Part shown: positions 54,910 to 63,220 of the stretch, piece by piece | Layout: each line of letters begins with the position of its first letter | Numbering within the stretch: position 1 is the first letter of the stretch | Source of the DNA: a bacterium | GTDB taxonomy: Bacteria; SZUA-182; SZUA-191; JAJRXT01 | NCBI GenBank assembly: GCA_024276125.1 | Contig: JAJRXT010000085.1 | Location: 1 to 64,000, forward strand | Length of the DNA: 64,000 nt | Reading direction: 5' to 3' | Notes under the pieces: generated by a model | The model's database searches: none | What the model was told of the DNA's origin: nothing | What the model saw: the letters and a program-made list of their open reading frames with translations, nothing else | Translations under genes and position numbers: made by a program

Positions 54910-56800
54910 CCGCTTTCTCCTTTCTATACCACCATTTAAATACTATCAAACCTAATGCCAAGAAGGTAAGTAACATCCGGCTTTCTATGTGACCTAAGAT
55001 TATCCGCCATATTCCAGGCTTACTACTGTGAGATACGGCGGAAAACCCGGGATTTATATGCGATTCACCCTGCGGCATACTTACTACAAAATCAGTCTTT
55101 ATATCTTTAAAAACAAATTGATATCGTCCTGCATATTGCGGGTTATAATAATTATCCTCATCCTTATATAAGGGAATAGTCTTTTTAATACCGTCAGGCT
55201 GGATTATAAAGGCGGTAGTATCTTCGGTTAGGGCTTGTTTTGGTATTGGTATTAAATATGGTTCGCCGACCTCCAATTTAACCGCTTTTTGATTATTGCC
55301 TTGCCCCGCAAAAAAATCCATTACATTAAATAAAAACATGGGGAAAGACGGCTGTAAGGTAAAATCAGTGTCCTTAAAGGCAAAACCCAGCCGTAGCAGA
55401 TTGTATCCCGGGAAGCTGTCATATACCAGTATGGGAATTTGCCCGCTTTTGATTAATATCCGGCTTTGCGGATATAGCTTCAGCCGATTTACCCGCTTTA
55501 TCTGTAGGCCGGACAGCTCAAGATAGTTCATTACAGGATGAGTCCGCTGCCAGCTTAAGGGTTTAATTATCTTTACCGGCGATTTACCCTGCGGATTTAT
55601 TATCAGGTTTTGGCTAGATAGTAGTCTATCCGGTGTAAATCCGTAAAAAAGCGCTATATCAAAGCTTAGATACGGCTGCTCTTCTGCCAGTTTTTCATAT
55701 TGTTTTTTGCTTAAGGCGGTGATTTTTAAGCGGGGTAACACGCCAAGCGCTTTTTTTAGGCGTTTGTTATTTACATTTACTGCTAGCAATGAAATATCGT
55801 ATAAATCAGATAAGATGTCATAGCCTTTATTATCGGTATTAAAAGCATCATCCCCCTCACCCAAACCCTCTCCCCGCTGGGGAGAGGGCAGGGTGAGGGG
55901 AGTTTGCACCATAAGGTGCGTTAACTCGCAGCTTATAATTCCTCCCATCTCAGATCGCCCTTGTATAATTATGCTTTTTTCCTCATTAGCGCCTAAATGT
56001 ATTTTTCTATTATCCAAAGGGGTATTGTTTAATTGAGTCTGTAAATTAACCATTTTGGCGCCGGCGGCATAATTAGCCAAGCGAATCATTATCTGATAAT
56101 CTACGGGAGACAAGATTTTCCGCCTAGCCTGCACATTTAATATCGCCGAATTATCAGCCTGCCCGCCTATGCCTATAAGCCGTACTTCGGGATAATTCTT
56201 TGATAAACCGGCAATATCAGGGCTGGACATATCGCTTATAATATATATTTTGGTTTTTTTGGGTAAATTTGAGATTAAGACAGGTAAAAGTTGCGGAAAA
56301 TTATCTGCTGCATCAGTAGATGAAATTTTATTTATTTGGTTTATTGCGGAAGCTGTCGTATCTGTAAAATTAAATGAGTCATTATTATTTGCGCTTATGG
56401 CTGAAATTATCAGATATTTGCTATTCCCTAAATTATTTATCAGCTCTATAGCCTGTTTTTTAGCCAGCGCCAGCCGGGTTGTATCACCTTGCTTGGTATT
56501 CATACCGGCTGAATTATCAATTAAGATTACAACTGGCTCATCCGCTGAGACTCCTTGCGTAAATTTGGGCTTAGCTATCGCCAGCGCCAAGAATAAGACA
56601 ATTAATATCTGTAACAACAAGGTTAAGTTGCGGATTAGCTGCTGCCAGACTGTTTTTGGGCGGGCTTGTTCGGCTATTTGTACCCATAAAAAATAGGCGG
56701 GGGTCTTTAAGGTGATTTTTTGGGATTTTATAAAATAAAGGGCAATAATAAGCGGAATAAGAAACAGCAAATATAAGGACAGGGGATATTGAAAACTCAT
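54896..56800 (-). CDS. BatA-N/VWA-like membrane protein with repeat-derived insertion
   Basis: 634 aa. It begins with the BatA N-terminal two-helix pattern (LYLLFLIPLIIALYFI, LTLLLQILIVLFLALAIAKP), then a VWA-like domain VVILIDNSAGMNTKQGD. The MIDAS is degenerate, reading DNSAG rather than DxSxS. A beta-rich middle, a GATase-like remnant and a C-terminal helix (MLLTFLALGLIVFKWW) follow. Between ISCEL and DDAFNTDNKGYD, where relatives run straight on, there are ~22 extra residues including PLTLPSPQRGEGLGEG, encoded by a palindromic repeat. It overlaps the next gene by 14 bp. No MoxR or DUF58 partner is nearby. Confidence 0.82.
   Translation of the reverse strand: MSFQYPLSLYLLFLIPLIIALYFIKSQKITLKTPAYFLWVQIAEQARPKTVWQQLIRNLTLLLQILIVLFLALAIAKPKFTQGVSADEPVVILIDNSAGMNTKQGDTTRLALAKKQAIELINNLGNSKYLIISAISANNNDSFNFTDTTASAINQINKISSTDAADNFPQLLPVLISNLPKKTKIYIISDMSSPDIAGLSKNYPEVRLIGIGGQADNSAILNVQARRKILSPVDYQIMIRLANYAAGAKMVNLQTQLNNTPLDNRKIHLGANEEKSIIIQGRSEMGGIISCELTHLMVQTPLTLPSPQRGEGLGEGDDAFNTDNKGYDILSDLYDISLLAVNVNNKRLKKALGVLPRLKITALSKKQYEKLAEEQPYLSFDIALFYGFTPDRLLSSQNLIINPQGKSPVKIIKPLSWQRTHPVMNYLELSGLQIKRVNRLKLYPQSRILIKSGQIPILVYDSFPGYNLLRLGFAFKDTDFTLQPSFPMFLFNVMDFFAGQGNNQKAVKLEVGEPYLIPIPKQALTEDTTAFIIQPDGIKKTIPLYKDEDNYYNPQYAGRYQFVFKDIKTDFVVSMPQGESHINPGFSAVSHSSKPGIWRIILGHIESRMLLTFLALGLIVFKWWYRKEKADAVY
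55853..55925. repeat. Palindromic repeat inside the VWA coding sequence
   Basis: CCCCTCACCC (55853-55862) pairs with GGGTGAGGGG (55891-55900), and CCCTCTCCCC with GGGGAGAGGG, forming a strong hairpin. Adjacent TGCACCATAAGGTGCGTTAA is a second mini-palindrome related to 50789-50812. The frame is kept, so both are translated. The encoded PLTLPSP..GEG peptide is known as a widespread repeat-derived insertion in bacteria. Confidence 0.8.
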
Positions 56801-56837
56801 CTAGTACATTATGTTATTATGTTATATTAAGGAAAAT

Positions 56838-56978
56838 AGTAGGGTGGGTCAAGCCCATATTACGAACGACAAAAAAAATGTGTCGGATATACATTATCTG
56901 AGAGTTGCGGACCCACCACACCCGCAATTGCTTAAGCGCAGGTGTGGTGGAACCGCCTTAGGCTTGTTCCACCCTACA
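56838..56978. repeat. Palindromic repeat with GTAGGGTGG ends
   Basis: Left end GTAGGGTGGGTCAAGCCC and right end GGCTTGTTCCACCCTAC are inverted repeats about 105 bp apart. An inner arm pair is GACCCACCACACCC/GGTGTGGTGG. It fills the gap between the VWA gene and the aminotransferase stop; the 68-codon ORF over it is an artefact. Confidence 0.7.
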
Positions 56979-57018
56979 CTGATTTTGGGTTGGCACTCTA
57001 GGTCGTCCCTGACTTAAC

Positions 57019-58389
57019 TTAAGCCTTGCAGTACAAAATAGCTTCCTTAAAATATCCAAAAGCTTCTTCTACCTTATCCAGACTTTCGTAACTATAGGCT
57101 ATCCTGAATTGCCGTTTGCCTATTTCAACCAGATCGCCTTTGGGATGCACGCACAGATTGCCGGGGATATATGAAACCATAGGTTTTTTCTCTCCATTAT
57201 CCGCACAATCAACGCTCCTGTCTCCGGTAGAACGGCTCATAAAATGATAAAAACGTGAGCCTTCGTAGGTGTGCATACCTTCAGGCAGGGTAAGATAATA
57301 ATAAAAAGTAGCCTGCCCTCCGCAATAGGTTACGCCCAATGGTTTTAATTGTTCGTCTATATATCGGCTGATAGCCACGGCTTTTACGCGATAGCCGTGA
57401 TTTACTTTTTTAATTTGCTCAGATATATGATAATCCAGTATATAACTTGCGATCTCCTGAGTAATCAAGGGGCAACTGAATCCCGCATCACTAGTTCTTT
57501 GGACCATAGCCTGTATGAATTTACCCGGCGGTCCCATTAGATAGCCTACCCGCAAAGAGGGCGCTACAATTTTAGATAACGTACCCACTTCATATACAAT
57601 ATCAAGCTCATCATATATTAATGAAGACTCAAGCGGCGTAACCGCGGGGTCATGTATTAAAAGCTCATAGGCTTTATCAAAAATTATAGGGATTTTTTTG
57701 TTTAATTTACGGCAGAGTTTGTTTACTATAGATACAATTTTCCTGCGGCGTTCATTTTTTAATATGGAACCGGTGGGATTATTTATGGTTACAATATAAA
57801 CAAAGCTTATCTCATCTTGGCGCGGCCCTAATGAAGCCAGTTTTTTCTCTAAAAGTTCCGGTTGTATACCATGGCAATCTTCAGGTACGGTGAGCAGCTC
57901 ATATCCAGAGCGCTCCAAAAAACTGGTATATATAAAATATTTAGGGTCGCTGGTTATAACAATACCTTTTTTAAAGATATGCGCCATACCTTCTAACAGG
58001 CTGGTGGCGCCGTTTGGACCTATTATAATTTGTTTTTTATCCAGTATATCTTTGGTTAGTCCGCCGATATTATATTTTATATGAAAATCATACAAGGACT
58101 GAATCAAATTGGGCGAGCCTTTGGGTCCTCCATAATTTAGCGCTACCCTGTATTTCACCGGATCAGCCAATACATGCGTCATAGCATTTTTGATTAAATC
58201 CCGGGGTATAGTTTCCTCGTCTACATAACCCACGCCCAGATTTATATCCACCCCGTCTCTAAAAGTAGAGGCGAATTTGACCATCATACGATTAATCGGC
58301 GCCGGTATATTACAGGCGGCGCCGTATGAAGATAATTCAGGGTCTACCAATTGCACATTACCCCCCTTAAATATAATATTATTACGCAT
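57019..58389 (-). CDS. PLP-dependent class I/II aminotransferase-like protein
   Basis: 456 aa, fold type I. Visible are NLGVGYVDEE, YGGPKGSPNL, IIGPNGATSLLEGM, the INNPTGS motif (Asn-Pro near 204), IIFDKAYELL with the PLP-pyridine Asp238, and EVGTLSKIVAPSLRVGYLMG, in which Lys273 is the Schiff-base lysine. The C-terminal domain carries two Cys-containing inserts (DRSVDCADNGEKK). It resembles AlaT/AspC- or MocR-type aminotransferases, but the substrate cannot be read off. ATG start; transcribed alone between repeats. Confidence 0.88.
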   Translation of the reverse strand: MRNNIIFKGGNVQLVDPELSSYGAACNIPAPINRMMVKFASTFRDGVDINLGVGYVDEETIPRDLIKNAMTHVLADPVKYRVALNYGGPKGSPNLIQSLYDFHIKYNIGGLTKDILDKKQIIIGPNGATSLLEGMAHIFKKGIVITSDPKYFIYTSFLERSGYELLTVPEDCHGIQPELLEKKLASLGPRQDEISFVYIVTINNPTGSILKNERRRKIVSIVNKLCRKLNKKIPIIFDKAYELLIHDPAVTPLESSLIYDELDIVYEVGTLSKIVAPSLRVGYLMGPPGKFIQAMVQRTSDAGFSCPLITQEIASYILDYHISEQIKKVNHGYRVKAVAISRYIDEQLKPLGVTYCGGQATFYYYLTLPEGMHTYEGSRFYHFMSRSTGDRSVDCADNGEKKPMVSYIPGNLCVHPKGDLVEIGKRQFRIAYSYESLDKVEEAFGYFKEAILYCKA

Positions 58390-58930
58390 CTGCCTGCCAA
58401 TGCTATAAGAGCCGATGGCGGGAGGAAACGCTATAAAGAGTTAAAGGCTTATACTAAATTTGCCGAACATACTCCATATTTTAATATTATATTATACCAG
58501 ACAGCCAAAATCCAGCAAAAAGCACACTTTCCCGAAAAACCCCAATATTATAGAAACATCCAGCAGGTTCCGGTTAGGTTTTTGCATAAACTGCAAAATG
58601 CTTTTTTTAGTCCTCTTGTTCCTCTGAGGCTGTGTCGTAACTGGAACAATCGCCTTATTCTGTCATTCCTGCGAAGACAGGAATACATAAGTTACTGTAA
58701 AAGACTGGATTCCTGCCTTCGCTCAGAATGACAGGTTGAAAGTATTTTTTCAAATTATAGACGGTTACGGTACAGTCTCAGAGGGGAGATAAGGAACAAT
58801 CTATTTGAAACTTACCTGAATTATTGATTTTTCCGATATGCAAAAACCTAACCGGACACTACTGAAAAACATCAGAACGCTCAGTTTAATTTAATGTTTA
58901 GGAATTTCAAAGTTCTCATGTTTACATCTT
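58390..58930. other. Intergenic region holding a family B element
   Basis: 540 bp without a supported gene. The plus-strand 126-codon ORF (58351-58731) runs through the repeat and is rejected. The family B copy 3 and the ATATGCAAAAACCTAACCGG repeat motif (58838) account for most of it. Confidence 0.5.
58621..58785. mobile_element. MITE-like family B element (copy 3)
   Basis: Ends CCTCTGAGGCTGTGTCGTAA and GTTACGGTACAGTCTCAGAGG are inverted repeats; the core is CTGTCATTCCTGCGAAGACA with a matching right arm ending CAGAATGACAG. About 165 bp, no ORF. Confidence 0.8.
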
Positions 58931-59749
58931 TTATTGATAAGGACATCCGCCATTACATTTAAAGGTGTAATCCAGCCCGTGGCGGGCAATAAGACTGTGC
59001 TTGGATATGAAATTTTCTCTGGAGGCATCCTCTGTAACTCTTCCTTGTTCCAAGACAATAAAACGCTCACATAACTGAAACAAAAGTAATAGATCATGAC
59101 TTACGATTATTTTGGTAGTCTTAATAGCGGAGACCAACTCCATAAATAAACGTTCATTGCGAGGGTCCAAATTACTAGTCGGCTCATCCAATACCAGTAT
59201 TTGTGGCTGCATGGATAAAACCGTAGCCAGCGCCACGCGTTTGCGTTGACCGAATGATAAATGATGAGCCGGACGATTCTTAAGACCGGAAAGTCCTACA
59301 TCTTTTAATGTCCGCTCTACCCGCGTTTTGACCGCCTCATTATCCCACCCCATGTTCATCAGACCAAAAGCAACATCATCATATACAGTAGGACAAAAAA
59401 GCTGATCATCAGGATGCTGAAACACCATACCCACCAAGCGGCGAATCTTTTTTATATTGAGAGCATTTATGGCCAAGCCGCCGATGCTTATTTCACCTGT
59501 TCCTCGTAAAATACCGTTTAAGTGTTTAATCAGGGTTGATTTACCGGCGCCGTTATGACCTACAATTGCTACTGATTCTCCCTCATAAACAGTTAGGTTT
59601 AATCCCTGTAGAGCGGCAGTGCCGTCGGGGTAATTATAATATAAATTGTTTATCTCCACCGCTGCTTTTTTAAGCTGCGGCTTGGGCTGCTGCGAGTATT
59701 CATAATGCTCATCTTCTTTGATGGCCGTATTAAATTGATGCGGAGGCAT
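58931..59749 (-). CDS. CbiO/EcfA-type ABC transporter ATP-binding protein
   Basis: 272 aa. Walker A GHNGAGKST (64-72), Q-loop FQHPDDQLFCPTVYDDVAFG (the PDDQLF form typical of cobalt/nickel CbiO and ECF ATPases), signature LSFGQRKRVALA, Walker B ILVLDEPTSNLDP and switch His in IVSHD. A ~30-residue N-terminal extension and a C-terminal KCNGGCPYQ with two Cys are extra. No CbiM/CbiQ/EcfT partner is present in the window. It starts 8 bp after the P-type ATPase gene, so it is part of that transcription unit. Metal specificity is suggested by family and context only. Confidence 0.88.
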   Translation of the reverse strand: MPPHQFNTAIKEDEHYEYSQQPKPQLKKAAVEINNLYYNYPDGTAALQGLNLTVYEGESVAIVGHNGAGKSTLIKHLNGILRGTGEISIGGLAINALNIKKIRRLVGMVFQHPDDQLFCPTVYDDVAFGLMNMGWDNEAVKTRVERTLKDVGLSGLKNRPAHHLSFGQRKRVALATVLSMQPQILVLDEPTSNLDPRNERLFMELVSAIKTTKIIVSHDLLLLFQLCERFIVLEQGRVTEDASRENFISKHSLIARHGLDYTFKCNGGCPYQ

Positions 59750-59757
59750 GGCTTTAA

Positions 59758-62355
59758 TTATTCCTTACTGGTAATTGGTATCTGAGATTTTCCATTTTTA
59801 TATCTAAGCAGCCGGCTGGAATTTAAAATTACCCCGATGCTGTTTAAAATATGCAATATCCCGCCGGTAAGCGGAGAGATTATCCCGCCTGCTCCCAATG
59901 TAATCCCGACAGCATTCATAGCCATGGAATAGGTATAATTTTGTTTAATAATAGCCATCGTATGCAGGCTCAGCCGCCGCAGGCTCAATATATCTTCTAA
60001 ATTATCCCTGCTTAAGGAAATATCGGCGGTCTCAACCGCCAGTTCCGAGCCGCCTGCTCCCATGGCTATACCTAAACGCGATTGAGACAGAGCCAGGGCG
60101 TCGTTTACTCCGTCTCCAACCATAGCAACCTCAGCGCCCGCCTTACTCAGCTTATCAATTAAAGCAGCCTTTTCCTCCGGCAGCATTTCATAATAATACT
60201 CATCCAGATCAAGCATTCTGCTTACAGCCTGCGCCGAACGCTTATTATCGCCGGTAATTAAGACTATCTTTTTTATACCCGTTTCTCTTAACTGCCGGAT
60301 AGTCTCTTTGGCCTCAGGCCTTAAATTGTCCCTTATACCAATTGCGCCAATAAGTTGTGTATCTTTAGCTACATATACAACAGTTTCGCCTCTATCCATT
60401 AACTCGGAAATCTCTCCATTCAGCTTTTCCACATCTATATCTATCTCTGTCATCAGACGGTGGCTGCCTACGGCAATAGTTACGCAGTCTTCCATAACTG
60501 CCAGAATACCTTTTCCAGTACGCATTTCACAAGACTTATGCTCAGGCGTAGCAACTCCAAGTTTTTCCGCATGCGCCATAATGGCTAGACCAAGGGGATG
60601 TTTATAGTGCATCTCAGCGCAAGCAGCCAGCGCCAGTACATCTTCAACAGATGCAGTATCCGTGCGGTTAATTACCGTCTCTACAGTAGGTTTGCCGGCT
60701 GTAAGCGTGCCAGTTTTATCCAGACATAGGGTATCGATACGGCTTGCTTCCTCTAAATATCGTCCGCCTTTAACCAGAATATTATTTCTGGCGGCATTGC
60801 CAATCGCTGCGCTTACCGCAGTGGGGGTGGCAATAGCGGCGGCACATGGACAGGCTGTTACTAATACCGTCATGGCGCGGTAAAAATCTCTGGTAACTAC
60901 ATATACCCCAATAGAAAAAATAAAGGCAAATGGTACAAATTTAGCGGCAAACTGATCGGCTATACTTTCAATCGGGGCTCTGGTTTCCAAAGACTCTTCC
61001 ACCAGATGTATCACCCGCGCAAGATATGTGTCATCGCCTACTTTGGCCGCCTTTACTTGAAGATATCCCTCTTCCAGCACAGTACCGGCATACACCGTAT
61101 CTTCAGCTTTTTTGTATACCGGGATTGATTCGCCGGTAATAGAAGCCTGATTTACCGAACCCTCGCCGGATACAATCTCACCGTCTACAGATATTTTCTC
61201 GCCGGTATGAATACAAACAACAGCATCTATAGGAACCTGATCCAATGGTATTCTGACTTCCACATCGTCAACCAGCATCCAAGCCTCATCCTCGCCTAAC
61301 TGAATCAACTCATGAATAGCGCGTCTTGATTTATCCGCAGTATACTCTTCTAAAAGAGTTCCGCAGTTCATAAGCCAGATAACCTCTAGGGCGGTAAGCC
61401 CCTCGCCCATAACAATGGACATAATAGCCGCCATGCTTACCAGAAAATCCAGGCTGAGCTTTTTGTGCTCAATCATATAGGTTATGCCTTCCTTAAATAC
61501 CGGTATACCGGCGACTAAAGCAGTAACTGAAGCCATTTTATTTACTACCGGCAAGGAAAACGGACCGCGTTTGAATATAACTTTTACCAAGGATACGGCC
61601 AAAATAACCCCGGTAGCGACTATACCTAAAAACGGTAAGGCTAAGTCAGATTCCTGATTGTCCTTTTTAGGGCAGCATATTATGTTGTTGTTGTTTTTTA
61701 TTGCTTTAGCCGATTGTACTTTAGACAGGGTGGCGATAATTTCTTCAGGGGTAATTTGTTTTTGGTCATAAAAGACCAATGCCGAACCGGTAATAATGTT
61801 GGTAGTTAAGGATTTGATATTTTTATGATTTTCAGCTTCCCGTTCAAAAGCCTGCGCAATAAGGGGTCTTCTTTTTAATGAATTAATATAAAACCTGACT
61901 CTTCCCGGCAAAAGATGACCAATTGTGTAATCTATCAGTTTTACCTGAGCAGTCTTTTCTTGGGCTGTATTTTGTGCATTATCTTCTGAAGTCTTTTTTT
62001 CTGATATGTTGTCAGTTGATGCGGCTTCTTCTTCTGTCTTGTTGTTTGGCGTTGAGACTTTATTTTTTTGCATACTGGTTTTTTTTTCTTTTATCAGGGT
62101 TACGGGTGGATTTTTATCAGGCTTGCTGTTTTTCTTAGCATAAGCCATAATTTTACAGATAGGCGGGCGGGCATTAGGAGCTATTTCTACCAGATCGAGC
62201 TTTGCCTTACGGGCTAATTCCAGGGCTTTATCCAGAGGAACCACATTTAGATTTTCACCCGAAGCATTAATCAGGCGTACTTTTTTTTGCTTGATCTCTT
62301 TATTTATTTTGGGCGGTTCTTTGGAATTAAAAGATTTTTTTTTAATATTTATCAC
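59758..62355 (-). CDS. IF3 N-domain / HMA-like / P1B-type ATPase fusion
   Basis: 865 aa in three parts. Residues ~12-78 (INKEIKQKKVRLINASGENL, VVPLDKALELARKAKLDLVE, IAPNARPPICKIM) are a full translation initiation factor IF-3 N-terminal domain. A polar Lys/Glu/Asn linker (80-140) follows, then an HMA-like ferredoxin fold without CxxC (GHLLPGRVRFYINSLKRRPL, 143-200; CC at 227-228). The rest is a complete P1B ATPase: TGES (407-410), membrane CPC in TACPCAAAIATP (502-504), DKTGT with Asp546, HP (586-587) and GDGVNDALAL. The last helices (NAVGITLGAGGIISP, HILNSIGVILNSSRLL) lack the usual Cu MxxSS motif. The start GTG overlaps the upstream stop (GTGA). Predicted metal pump of a compartment or envelope; the role of IF3N is unknown. 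Confidence 0.9.
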   Translation of the reverse strand: MINIKKKSFNSKEPPKINKEIKQKKVRLINASGENLNVVPLDKALELARKAKLDLVEIAPNARPPICKIMAYAKKNSKPDKNPPVTLIKEKKTSMQKNKVSTPNNKTEEEAASTDNISEKKTSEDNAQNTAQEKTAQVKLIDYTIGHLLPGRVRFYINSLKRRPLIAQAFEREAENHKNIKSLTTNIITGSALVFYDQKQITPEEIIATLSKVQSAKAIKNNNNIICCPKKDNQESDLALPFLGIVATGVILAVSLVKVIFKRGPFSLPVVNKMASVTALVAGIPVFKEGITYMIEHKKLSLDFLVSMAAIMSIVMGEGLTALEVIWLMNCGTLLEEYTADKSRRAIHELIQLGEDEAWMLVDDVEVRIPLDQVPIDAVVCIHTGEKISVDGEIVSGEGSVNQASITGESIPVYKKAEDTVYAGTVLEEGYLQVKAAKVGDDTYLARVIHLVEESLETRAPIESIADQFAAKFVPFAFIFSIGVYVVTRDFYRAMTVLVTACPCAAAIATPTAVSAAIGNAARNNILVKGGRYLEEASRIDTLCLDKTGTLTAGKPTVETVINRTDTASVEDVLALAACAEMHYKHPLGLAIMAHAEKLGVATPEHKSCEMRTGKGILAVMEDCVTIAVGSHRLMTEIDIDVEKLNGEISELMDRGETVVYVAKDTQLIGAIGIRDNLRPEAKETIRQLRETGIKKIVLITGDNKRSAQAVSRMLDLDEYYYEMLPEEKAALIDKLSKAGAEVAMVGDGVNDALALSQSRLGIAMGAGGSELAVETADISLSRDNLEDILSLRRLSLHTMAIIKQNYTYSMAMNAVGITLGAGGIISPLTGGILHILNSIGVILNSSRLLRYKNGKSQIPITSKE

Positions 62356-62654
62356 CTTCCCTGGATAGTCTCTCTGGCTTTATATGCTTCGATAAGTTCT
62401 TCCAAATGTTCTTTTTGTTTAATAATTTCCTGTAATGATACCTTGTTGTTATTATCAAAGCTTAATCTTTTTGCCAGCGAAGGATTATCTTTTAACATAG
62501 CCAGAATAAACTGTACAGAAGATGCTCCCAAGAGAAAATTTATCGCCGGCCCCCCTTTAGAATGGGTAAAATAGCCGAAAACAGCCCCTTTGGCAGCATG
62601 AATAAACTGATAGAACATGTTATCCCAAACGGAATTACGAAAACCTAACAGCAT
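62352..62654 (-). CDS. Small membrane-associated protein, paralogue of the next
   Basis: 100 aa. A Gly/Ala-rich N-terminal half with one hydrophobic stretch (GGPAINFLLGASSVQFILAM) is followed by a charged helix SLQEIIKQKEHLEELIEAYK. The 74-aa product of the adjacent gene has the same plan (ANFFWGASAMRLVLTL, then SLEDLIKEKEHLEDLIEEA). The ATG overlaps the preceding stop (TAATG) and the stop overlaps the ATPase start, so all three are coupled. No known family is recalled with certainty. Confidence 0.75.
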   Translation of the reverse strand: MLLGFRNSVWDNMFYQFIHAAKGAVFGYFTHSKGGPAINFLLGASSVQFILAMLKDNPSLAKRLSFDNNNKVSLQEIIKQKEHLEELIEAYKARETIQGR

Positions 62655-62878
62655 TATTCTTTCCCTGTACTTTCTTTGGCTGCCGCTTCCTCAATTAAAT
62701 CTTCCAGATGTTCTTTTTCTTTGATTAAATCTTCCAGGCTTTTCTCACAGGAGGTTTTTTTCTTAAGCTCCGCTATCATATCTTGATCGAAAAGAGTTAA
62801 AACCAGCCGCATAGCTGATGCGCCCCAGAAAAAATTTGCGACAGGCCCCCACCCGATATTTTTCCACTTGGAAACCAC
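62654..62878 (-). CDS. Small membrane-associated protein, paralogue of the previous
   Basis: 74 aa. The GTG start is well supported by GGAGG 8 nt upstream. One short hydrophobic segment (GPVANFFWGASAMRLVLTLF) is followed by the charged helix DLIKEKEHLEDLIEEAAAKE, shared with the 100-aa neighbour; the (N)F..GAS and KEHLE(D/E)LIE motifs align without gaps at each site. Probably arose by tandem duplication. Function unknown; association with the metal ATPase is inferred from overlap. Confidence 0.75.
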   Translation of the reverse strand: MVSKWKNIGWGPVANFFWGASAMRLVLTLFDQDMIAELKKKTSCEKSLEDLIKEKEHLEDLIEEAAAKESTGKE

Positions 62879-62916
62879 TTATTCGTCCTCCGTTTTATGA
62901 TTATATGTTTTCTGTA

Positions 62917-63150
62917 TTATTCCTGACCGGACGGTTTTTGCGTCACAGCCTCAGCTTTTAAATCTTCAAATGTTTCCTTCCCTTTTTCCAGTAAGACCTT
63001 GCTTTCGTCGGCTATTTGGTAACCGGTTTTAATTAAACCCACTATAGCCGGTCTGGCCTTTTTCATAATAGTAGGTAAAAACTCATAAACTAGCACCGCT
63101 CCGGCGCCAACCCAAAAAGATTTAGAATAAAAAATACCTTTTATCGCCAT
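62917..63150 (-). CDS. DUF5132-like small membrane protein
   Basis: 77 aa. A hydrophobic N-terminal segment (SKSFWVGAGAVLVYEFLPTI), a basic turn, then AIVGLIKTGYQIADESKVLL and an amphipathic EKGKETFEDLKAEA tail. This layout is that of DUF5132 proteins, which I recall as companions of HMA-domain/P1B ATPases in metal or organelle loci. The ATG is preceded by AAGGGGGAAA. It is 38 bp upstream of the paralogous pair. Confidence 0.7.
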   Translation of the reverse strand: MAIKGIFYSKSFWVGAGAVLVYEFLPTIMKKARPAIVGLIKTGYQIADESKVLLEKGKETFEDLKAEAVTQKPSGQE

Positions 63151-63220
63151 AACTGTTTCCCCCTTTAAATTGAAGTTATTATTTTCGTTATATCTAACAT
63201 GGGCATATTTAATTTATCTG

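Noticed and set aside
56811-57017. 68-codon plus-strand ORF
   Set aside because: Translates the GTAGGGTGG palindromic repeat.
58351-58731. 126-codon plus-strand ORF
   Set aside because: Starts inside the aminotransferase on the other strand and ends in a family B element.
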